Positions 56,795-64,000 of a DNA stretch of 64,000 bases are shown here, one piece after another. Below the pieces are notes generated by a model that saw nothing but the letters and a program-made list of their open reading frames with translations, was not told where the DNA came from and ran no database searches. Position 1 is the stretch's first letter, and every line of letters begins with the position of its first letter. A program made the position numbers and the translations under genes. The stretch comes from AC-32 sp963746155. GTDB lineage: Bacteria; Actinomycetota; Thermoleophilia; Gaiellales; Gaiellaceae. The stretch spans positions 62,001-126,000 of the forward strand of contig CAVVAB010000012.1 in the NCBI GenBank assembly GCA_963746155.1, read 5' to 3'.

Positions 56795-57827
56795 GTGGCG
56801 CAGCCGTTCCGCATCGGCGTGATGCAGCTGACGATGGAGCCGCTCGACGAGATGCTCGCCTCCGCCCGCGTGATGGACGAGGCGGGCATGGACACGATCT
56901 GGCTCGCCGAGGCCTACCCGTGGTGGCGCAAGCACGGGATGGAGGCCCGCTCCTCGACCGTCAGTCTCCGCGCTGATCGCGCGCGAGACCGAGCGGCTCA
57001 CGATCGGCTGGGGGATCATCTCGCCGTTCACGCGCCATCCGGTGCAGGTGGCGATGGACGCGCGGGTCGTGCAGGAGGCGGCCGGCCCGGGGCGGTTCAT
57101 CCTCGGCTTCGGGACCTCGAAGATCTTCCTCAACAACGCGGTGATGCAGACGAACAAGACGCTCGGCCCGATGCGCGACGCCGTCGAGATCGTGCGCGGC
57201 GTGCTCGGCGGCGAGGCGTTCGAGTACACGGGCTCGACCTGGAACGCGTCGGTGCCCGCGCTCGACCCGGCCGCGCACACGCCGCGCGAGGTGCCGCCGG
57301 TCTACGTCGCGGCGACGGCGCCGAAGATGCAGGCGCTCGCCGGCGAGATCGGCGACGGGTGCCTGACGCCGTCGATCACGACGCCGGCGTTCGTCCGCTA
57401 CACGCGCGAGAACGTCGCGAGCGACATCGACATCGGCTGCACCGTCGTCGCCTCGATCCACGAGTCCGACCGCGACGCGGGCCGCGACGGCGCGCGCGAG
57501 ATCGCCGGCATGTACCTCGCGAACAAGGTGCAGAACATCCAGGGCGCCGCCGACACGCTGCTCGAGCTGGCCGGGATCGAGCAGGACGAGATCCGGCCGG
57601 TCGCCGAGGCGATGGAGCGGGGCGGGCGGCTCGCGGCCAAGGCGGAGGTCACCGACGCGCTCCTCGACAAGTGCAAGCCGATCGCGGGCACGCCGGACGA
57701 CTGCATCGCCGCGATCGAGGAGTACCGCGAGGCGGGCTGCACGCACGTCATGCTCGAGCTCTGGGGCGACCGGCGGCACGAGCAGATCCGGCTCTTCGGC
57801 GAGCGGGTCCTGCCGAGCGTCCGCTGA
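56795..57827 (+). CDS. LLM-class (F420/FMN-dependent) oxidoreductase, frameshifted
   Basis: A bacterial luciferase-like TIM-barrel flavoenzyme of about 343 residues. Recognisable: FRIGVMQLTMEPLDEMLASARVMDEAGMDTIWLAEAY, SPFTRHPVQVAMDARVVQEAAGPGRFILGFG, VYVAATAPKMQALAGEIGDG. One extra base near 56968 shifts the frame. Whether it uses F420 or FMNH2 cannot be told; in this operon a ring-opening or hydroxylating monooxygenase after the molybdenum hydroxylase is plausible. The start is GTG 56795; its stop overlaps the next ATG (TGATG). Confidence 0.88.
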
Positions 57828-59058
57828 TGGCCGTCTCGATCGACCGCGACCGCCTCGTCGACTGGGCGAAGCCGGCGATCTCGATCCCGAGCTTCACCGG
57901 GGAGCGAGGAGCGAGATGGCGAGCTTCATGGCGGAGACGTTCGACGAGATCGGCCTCGCCGTGCAGTGGCAGCAGGTCGAGCAGGGCCGCGCGAACGTCC
58001 TCGGGACGCTGAGCGGGGCGGGCGGCGGGCCGTCGCTGATGTTCAACGGGCACATGGACACGTCGTACTCGGGCCGCGAGCCGTGGCTCGCGCACGTGCC
58101 GGGCTTCCAGCCGGAGCCGTTCGTGCGCGACGGGCGGCTCTACGGGCTCGGCATCTCGAACATGAAGGGCGCGCTCGCCTGCTACGTCGAGGCGGTGCGC
58201 GCGCTGCTCGACGCCGGCGTCCGGCTGCGCGGCGACGTGCTGGTCGCGGCCGTCTGCGGCGAGATCGAGAAGGCGCAGCAGGGCGACGCGCAGGGCGCGG
58301 AGTTCCGCGGGTACGCGACCGGCACGCGCCACCTCGTCACGCACGGCGGCGTCGCGGACATGTGCATCCTCGGCGAGCCGACCGAGGGCAAGGTCGTGCT
58401 CGGCCACTTCGGCTCGCTCTGGCTGCGGGTCTCGACGCCAGGGCAACTTCATCCACACGGCGTTCAGCGAGGGCAAGCGCGACCAGAACTCGATCCTGCG
58501 CATGCGCGAGGTGCTCGACGCGGTGCTCGAGTGGATCCCGACCTGGGAGGACGACCCGGAGAACGCCTACCGCGGCGCGAAGGCGATCGTCAACGTCGGC
58601 GCGCTGCGAGGGCGGCTTCGGCTGGCGCGTCTCGCGCACGCCGCACCGCACCGACCTCTTCCTCGACGTGCGCGTGCCGCCGACGAAGGCGATGCCGCTC
58701 GCGCGGCGGCAGGTGCTGGACATGGTGCGCGGCCTCGCGAGCGGTTCCCCGACTACGGCGTCGAGGGCGAGGTCTACGTCACGGCGCCCGGCGCCGAGAT
58801 CGCCGAGGACCATCCGCTCGTGGCCGCGGTCGACGCGAGCCACGCCGAGGTGTTCGGCTCGCCGCCGGAGCGCGACGTCACGCGCTGGTTCTCCGACGCC
58901 TCGGCGCTGACGCGCTACGGCGTGCCGACCGTCAACTACGGCACGTCGACCGGGCTGCTGGACACCGAGTACGGCGAGAATCTCGAGATCGACGGGCCTG
59001 GTCGAGACGGCACGAGGTCTACGCGCTCGCCGCGCAGCGGGTCTGCGGGGTCGCATGA
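57827..59058 (+). CDS. M20-family metallohydrolase (amidase/deacylase), frameshifted
   Basis: About 410 residues of the M20 dizinc family. FNGHMDTSYSGREPW gives the His and Asp ligands; AAVCGEIEKAQQ the Glu base; ILGEPTEGKVVLGHFGSLWLRV the second metal Glu; SRTPHRTDLFLDVRVPP the dimerisation lobe. Such enzymes cleave N-acyl or N-carbamoyl bonds as well as peptides. Slips near 57905, 58450, 58610, 58744 and 58992. In this pathway it would hydrolyse an amide made by ring opening. ATG overlaps upstream and downstream genes. Confidence 0.86.
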
Positions 59059-59927
59059 AGCTCGTCACGTTCGACGACGGGCGCATCGGCGAGCGTGCGC
59101 GACGACCGGGTCCTCGAGCTCGGCGCGCACTCGATGCGCGAGTACTTCGAGGCCGGCGCCGTGGCGCGGGCCGACCGGGCGCGAGCACGCGCTCGCCGAC
59201 GTGCGGCTGCGCGCGCCGATCGTGCCGAAGAAGTTCTTCCACACGGCCGGCAACTTCCGCGAGCACGAGGAGGAGTCGAAGAACGTCGACTGGGCGCACG
59301 AGATCGCGCCGTGGATCGTCTTCTTCCAGAACGTCGACGCGATCATCGGGCCGGACGATCCGGTCGTGTACCCGGAGCACCTGACCGAGGAGCTCGACTA
59401 CGAGCTGGAGCTGGCGGTCGTGATCCGGAAGGCGGGGAAGTGGTTCTCGCCCGAGGAGGCGGCCGACTACATCGGCGGCTACGTGATCTTCAACGACATC
59501 ACCGCGCGCGACATCCAGCGGCGCGAGATGCGGTCGGGCGTGTTCTCGTTCTGCAAGGCGATCGACACGTTCTGCCCGCTCGGGCCGTGGATCGTGACGC
59601 CGGACGAGATCCCGGATCCGCACGACCTGGCGATGGAGCTGCGCGTGAACGGCGAGCCGCGGCAGGCGTCGCACTCGAGGAACATGTCGCGTGACGATCC
59701 CGGAGATCCTCAGCCACTACTCCGCGCTCGGCTACTCGGCGGGCGACGTGGTCTCGACGGGCACCGTGAGCGGCGTGGCCGGGTTCAGCGACGACCCCGC
59801 GTCGCTGTACCTCAAGCCCGGCGACGTGATGGAGGCCGAGATCGAGCGGATCGGCGTGCTCCGCAACCCGGTCGTCTCGTGGCAGGAGGCCCACGGCGAG
59901 CCGGCGCCGGAGCGCGTGCGCTGGTGA
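59055..59927 (+). CDS. Fumarylacetoacetate hydrolase family protein, frameshifted
   Basis: About 290 residues. FAH-fold enzyme: AGNFREHEEESKN, DPVVYPEHLTEELDYELELAVVIRKAGKWF with the ExE metal pair, YIGGYVIFNDITARDIQRREM, CKAIDTFCPLGPWIVTPDEI, and the C-terminal STGTVSGVAGFSDDPASLYLKPGDVMEAEIERIG. Members hydrolyse C-C bonds of acylpyruvates or hydrate/decarboxylate ring-cleavage products. Slips near 59095, 59180 and 59690. ATG 59055 overlaps the M20 stop. A terminator-like hairpin follows, separating it from the M24 gene. Confidence 0.9.
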
Positions 59928-59956
59928 CGCGCCGACTGCGCCTCTAATGTTCATAC

Positions 59957-59979
59957 CCCCACCCAGGGTGGGGCTCTTT
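59957..59979 (+). terminator. Hairpin after the FAH-family gene
   Basis: CCCCACCC (59957-59964) and GGGTGGGG (59966-59973) are exact inverted copies with an A between them (a realistic loop uses the innermost pairs), followed by CTCTTT. A partial intrinsic terminator inside the catabolic gene cluster, which may set apart the genes upstream and downstream. Confidence 0.5.
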
Positions 59980-60061
59980 GACCCGCCTCCCTCGACGTCG
60001 ACGATAGCGCCGGATTCCGCACCTGTCTGTGACGGGGGCGTGCCGGAAGCGTGACGATCTC

Positions 60062-61221
60062 GTGAGCTGGCCCCGCGACGACGCCAAGCTCGACCGCGTG
60101 CGCCGGCTGATGGCGGAGGAGGAGCTCGACGCGCTGGTCGTCCGCGCGCCCGACAACGTCCTCTACCTGACGAACTTCTGGAGCATGAAGGGCTACGACG
60201 CCGCGGTCTTCCCGCGCGAGGGCGAGCCGACGCTCCTCTGCCTCGAGGCCTCCGAGGAGGACGCGGCCCGGACCGCCTGGACCGCGACGTCCGCCTCGTC
60301 CGGGGCTACGCCGCCGACGATCCGCGGCCGCCGACCGCGCGCACCCTGGAGCTCGCGCAGGAGGTGGCGCGCGGCTACGGCCGGGTCGGCCTCGAGCTCA
60401 GCCTCGGCACCCAGGCCACCGACCGCATGGTCGGCGAGCCGACGACCTACACCGCCGCGTGGTTCGACGGCTTCGGCGAGACGCCGCCGACGCGACCCCG
60501 CTCCTCGCGCGCGCGCGCGCGATCAAGACGGAGCAGGAGCATGGAGCGGATGCGGCTCGCCAACGAGATCGCGGCCGCCGCGATGGAGCACGCGCGCGAG
60601 CACCTCCGGCCCGGCATGAAGGAGTCCCAGGCGGCCGCGATCTGGCAGGGCTTCGTGCACGGAGAGGGCACCGGCTGGAACGGCCAGGTCGAGCTCGCGC
60701 TTCCCTTCTCGCTCGTCTGGTCGGGCCCGGGGATCAAGACGTTCACCGCGACCGGCGACCTGCCGGTCAAGGAGGACGAGCCGACGCTCTTCGAGATCTG
60801 GGTCTGCGCGGACGGCTACTGGGCCGACCACACGAAGAACCTCTGCCCCGGCGAGCTGCGCGCCGAGTACGCCGAGCTCGAGCAGCAGCTGCTCGAGGTC
60901 TACGGCCGCGCGCTCGATCACTGCCGGCCCGGCGCCTCGTTTCCGGAGCTCGACCGGCTCGTCCGCGCCGGGCTCGCCGAGGCCGGCTACGAGGGCCAGC
61001 CGTCGCACCCGATCTGCCACGGGATCGGCGCTCGCGCGCACGAGCCGCCGTACGCGCACCAGGCGGGCGGCGGCACGATCGAGGCGGGCATGGTGCTGGC
61101 GATCGAGCCGGGCGTCTACTGGGAGGGCGGCGGCGGCCTGCGCGTCGAGGACAACTTCCTGATCACCGAGTCGGGCGCCGAGAAGCTCTCGCCGTTCCCT
61201 GACGGGGTGGTCTGCGGATGA
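60062..61221 (+). CDS. M24-family (Xaa-Pro peptidase/creatinase-like) protein, frameshifted
   Basis: About 386 residues of the pita-bread fold. An N-terminal creatinase-like domain (DALVVRAPDNVLYLTNFWSMKGYDAAVF) precedes the catalytic domain. Metal ligands are visible: Asp in FEIWVCADGYWADHTKN, His in SHPICHGIGARAHEPP, Glu in MVLAIEPGVYWEGG and Glu in LRVEDNFLIT. It may be an aminopeptidase P or a creatinase-like amidinohydrolase. Slips near 60285 and 60497. Start GTG 60062 (or 60029). Its stop overlaps the HMGL gene. Confidence 0.88.
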
Positions 61222-62367
61222 TCTGGACCGGCGCATCTGAACGACCCGTACCGCCTCGGCGGCTCGGTAGGCCTCTACGACACGACGCTGCGCGACGGCG
61301 AGCAGACCGTCGGCGTCGTGCTCGACCCGGAGCAGAAGCTCGAGATCGCGCGTCTCCTCGACGACCTCGGGATCGACCGGATCGAGGCCGGCTTCCCGCG
61401 TGTCTCGCAGGACGACTGGGACGCGGTCCGCCTGATCTCCGACGCGGGCCTGCGCGCCGAGATCTGGGGCTTCTCGCGCGCCGTGCCCGCCGACCTCGAG
61501 GCGCTGGTCGAGCTCGGCGTGCGCGCGTCGGTGATCGAGTCGCCGATCTCCGATCTCAAGCTCGACGCGATCGGCGTCTCCCGCGAGAAGATGCTCGGCC
61601 GGATCACGGAGGCGATGCGGTTCGCCGCCGAGCACGGGATCCACGCCGCGTTCTTCGGGGTCGACTCCACCCGCGCCGACCCCGGCTTCTACGAGCAGGT
61701 CTACCGGGGCGCCGTCGAGGCGGGCGCGAAGGAGGTCTGCGTCGTCGACACGATCGGGATCGCGTCGCCCGAGGCCGTGGCCGACCTGGTCGGCCGCACC
61801 GTCGAGTGGGTCGGCGCCGAGGTGCCCGTCCACTTCCACGGGCACAACGACTTCGGCCTGGCGACCGCGTCCGCGGTCGCTGCGGTCAAGGCTGGCGCGA
61901 GCTGGGTGCAGGGGACGATCAACGGCATGGGAGAGCGCGCGGGCAACTGCAACCTGGGCGAGGTGGCTCTCACCCTGCGGGCGCTCTACGGCGTCGAGTC
62001 GAACCTGCGCCTCGAGCGGATACGCGAGGTCTCGGAGCGCGTGCAGGAGCTGTCCGGCTACGAGCTCGAGCCGTGGAAGCCGGTCACGGGCGAGACGCTC
62101 TTCCGCCGCGAGAGCGGCGCGGTCGCGAGCCAGTTCCACGACCCGCCTTCGATCGAGCCGTACTCGTCGGAGCTCGTCCACGCCGAGCGCGGGATCGTGC
62201 TCGGCAAGAAGAGCGGGCTCGACTCGATCCGGATCAAGGCGGACGAGCTCGGCCTCGACCTCCCGGAGGAGCGGCGCGCGGAGGTGCTCGCAGAGGTGAA
62301 GGAGCTCGGCGCCCGCAAGCGCGGGCTCGTCACCGACGAGGAGTTCCGTGAGCTCGTCGACGGCTGA
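61218..62367 (+). CDS. DRE-TIM metallolyase (isopropylmalate/homocitrate synthase-like), frameshifted near start
   Basis: About 383 residues. The catalytic motif LYDTTLRDGEQTVGVVLDPEQ and IDRIEAGFPRVSQDDWDAV identify the HMG-CoA lyase/2-isopropylmalate synthase superfamily. HFHGHNDFGLATASAV supplies the metal-binding HxH, and GTINGMGERAGNCNLGEVA the end of the barrel. A C-terminal lid (ETLFRRESGAVASQ, GKKSGLDSIRIKADELG) resembles homocitrate/citramalate synthases without a regulatory LeuA domain. One slip close to 61240 separates the ATG at 61218 from the domain. It would condense or cleave an acyl-CoA and a keto acid. Confidence 0.88.
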
Positions 62368-63957
62368 GCGTGACGCGGTCATCGTCGGCAGCGGGATCAA
62401 CTCGCTCGCATGCGCGGCACTGCTGGCGCGCGGCGGCTGGAGCGTCGTCGTGCTCGAGCGCGAGGACGAGCTCGGCGGAGCGATTCGCACCGCCGAGCTG
62501 ACGGAGCCGGGCTACCTGCACGACGTTTTCAGCGCGTGGCACCCGCTCTGGGTGGGCGGCGCCGCGCACGCCGAGCTCGGCGACGAGCTTGCGGCGCGCG
62601 GGCTCGAGTACCTGAACACCGAGCACCCGACCGCGACGCTCTTCCCCGACGGCGAGGCGTGCTTCCTGCTCCGCTCGACCGAGGCGAACGTCGCCGAGCT
62701 GGGCACGGAGTGGCAGGGAGTCGTGGAGACGTTCTTCGCGAGCGCGGACCTCGCGTTCGGCGTGCTCGGCACCGAGCTCTGGTCGACGGACGGGCTCCGG
62801 CTCGCGGTGAAGGCGCAGCGGAGGCTCGGCCGCCGCGGCGCTGGTCGAGTTCGGCGGGCGACGTGCTCGTCTCGAGCCGCGACTGGCTGACCGAGACGTT
62901 CGCGTCCGAGCGAGCGCACGGCCTGCTCGCGCCGTGGGTGCTGCACACCGGGCTCGGCCCCGACTCGGCTGCATCCGGGTTCATGACGAAGGTGATCGGC
63001 GTCGCGGTCCAGGAGGGCGGCATGCCGATCCCGCGTGGCGGCGGCGCGAGGCTCGTGGATGCGCTCGTGCGGCTGATCGAGGACAACGGCGGCGCGTGCG
63101 AGACCGGGCGCGACGTCGACCGCGTGCTCGTCCGCGAGGGCCGGGCCGCAGGCGTGCGGCTCGCGGACGGCGAGGAGGTCCGCGCGTCGCGCGCGGTGAT
63201 CGCGAACGTCACGCCGACGCAGCTCTACGGGCGGCTCCTCGACGGCGTGGTCGGCGGCCCGACCGCCGAGCGTGGCCGGCGCTTCCGGTACGGCCGCTCC
63301 GAGATGCAGATCCACTTCGCGCTCTCCGAGCCGCCGCGCTGGGAGGGCGACCTCCGGCTCGGGCAGACCGCGATCGTCCATCTCACGCCGGGGCTCGACG
63401 GCGTCTCGCGAGCAGTGAACGAGGCCGAGCGCGGCCTGCTTCCAGCCGAGGCAACGGTCGTCGTCGGCCAGCCGCTGACGATGGATGACTCGCGTGCCCC
63501 CGAGGGCGCCGGGATGCTCTGGATCCAGCTCCAGGAGCTGCCCTGGCATGTGAAGGGCGACGCGGCCGGCGAGCTCGACGTGGGCGACGGCACGTGGACC
63601 GAGGAGCTGCGCGAGCGCTACGCCGACCGGATCCAGGCCAGGATCGCGCGCCACATCCCGAACCTCGACTCGGCGCTCGTCAAGCGCGTGACGCTCTCGC
63701 CCGCCGACCTCCAGGCGGCCAACATCAACCTGCACCAGGGCGACCCGTACTCCGGCTCGCTCGCGCTCGACCAGAACCTGCTCTGGCGGCCGTTCTCGGC
63801 GAGCCCCGGGCACACGACTCCGGTGAAGGGCCTCTGGCAGATCGGAGCCAGCACCCACCCGGGGCCAGGGCTCGGCGCGGGCTCGGGGACGATGGTCGCG
63901 AAGCAGCTGCTCGAGCCCGGCCCGCTCGACCGGCTCCGGAAGCGGTTCGGCCGGTGA
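62348..63957 (+). CDS. FAD-dependent oxidoreductase (phytoene-dehydrogenase-like), frameshifted
   Basis: About 536 residues of the NAD(P)/FAD amine-oxidase superfamily. The Rossmann motif is AVIVGSGINSLACAALLARGGWSV then VLEREDELGGAIRT. The C-terminus has LWQIGASTHPGPGLGAGSGTMVAKQLLE, the FAD-binding end of CrtI-like enzymes. One slip near 62845 divides the gene. It overlaps the HMGL gene by 20 bases. The substrate is not evident; carotenoid desaturases are relatives, but the genetic neighbourhood is catabolic. Confidence 0.88.
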
Positions 63958-64000
63958 AGCTCTCGATCTCGCAGATCACGACGGTCACGCAGTCGTTCGC
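63954..64000 (+). CDS. Start of next gene in the catabolic operon (truncated by window edge)
   Basis: A GTG at 63954 overlaps the stop of the FAD-dependent enzyme (GTGA) and opens MKLSISQITTVTQSF. Such a start resembles sugar-phosphate isomerase/epimerase-like TIM-barrel proteins, but only 15 codons are visible, so the family is a guess. Confidence 0.4.
   Translation, partial: MKLSISQITTVTQSF

Overview
The window is GC-rich DNA (roughly 70% G+C by eye) with dense ATGA/GTGA stop-start overlaps. Its gene complement points to an actinobacterium of the Thermoleophilia type (Gaiellales/Solirubrobacterales). The evidence is a Tad/Flp pilus operon, a hopanoid operon, an ECF sigma/RskA-type pair, FolE2, ThyX, F420/LLM-type flavoenzymes and a MutT1-like Nudix-phosphatase fusion. 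The taxonomic call is an inference from gene content. No rRNA, tRNA, CRISPR array, insertion sequence or phage was seen.

Layout: 1-5134 (minus) is a Tad pilus operon (flp, tadE, cpaB, cpaE, tadA, VWA protein). 5518-7260 holds an M15-like surface peptidase and a DUF192 protein. 7319-14837 is a translationally coupled hopanoid/isoprenoid operon (hpnC, hpnD, hpnE, shc, hpnH, hpnG, ispH, yjbQ). 14899-18829 holds membrane proteins, a CopC-CopD fusion and an epimerase. 18938-27006 is mixed housekeeping and stress: an S8 protease with WSDVS repeats, DUF72, thyX, a sigma/anti-sigma pair, an SDR, two divergent superoxide dismutases, plsY and folE2. 27024-28992 is a MerR regulator with a textbook 19-bp-spacer promoter, a DUF1835 protein and a histidine kinase. 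28989-41377 carries an FMN hydroxyacid dehydrogenase, hydrolases, an Fpg-type glycosylase, asparaginase, the primary sigma factor, a GT39-like membrane protein, a sulfatase-fold membrane protein, a GAF protein, a beta-lactamase-fold protein and an alcohol dehydrogenase. 41480-46850 is a polyphosphate island (CYTH-CHAD, Nudix/SixA, ppx, ppk) flanked by PHO-box-like 11-bp direct repeats. 46914-52428 has a formylglycine-generating enzyme, paralogous membrane proteins, a K+ channel, a Vps62-like protein and YihY. 52560-64000 is one long catabolic operon built around a molybdenum hydroxylase.

Many genes, above all from 27 to 48 kb, are interrupted by single-base indels although the protein family signal continues in the next frame. 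I read these as consensus errors rather than decay. Coordinates for such genes span the whole reconstructed reading.

The most interesting signals are: a 23-bp palindrome found both upstream of the hopanoid operon and inside the start of the CopC-CopD gene; the phosphate-box-bounded polyphosphate island; the MerR-DUF1835-kinase cassette; and the uncharacterised molybdenum-hydroxylase operon, whose enzyme order looks like an N-heterocycle or cyclic-amide degradation pathway.
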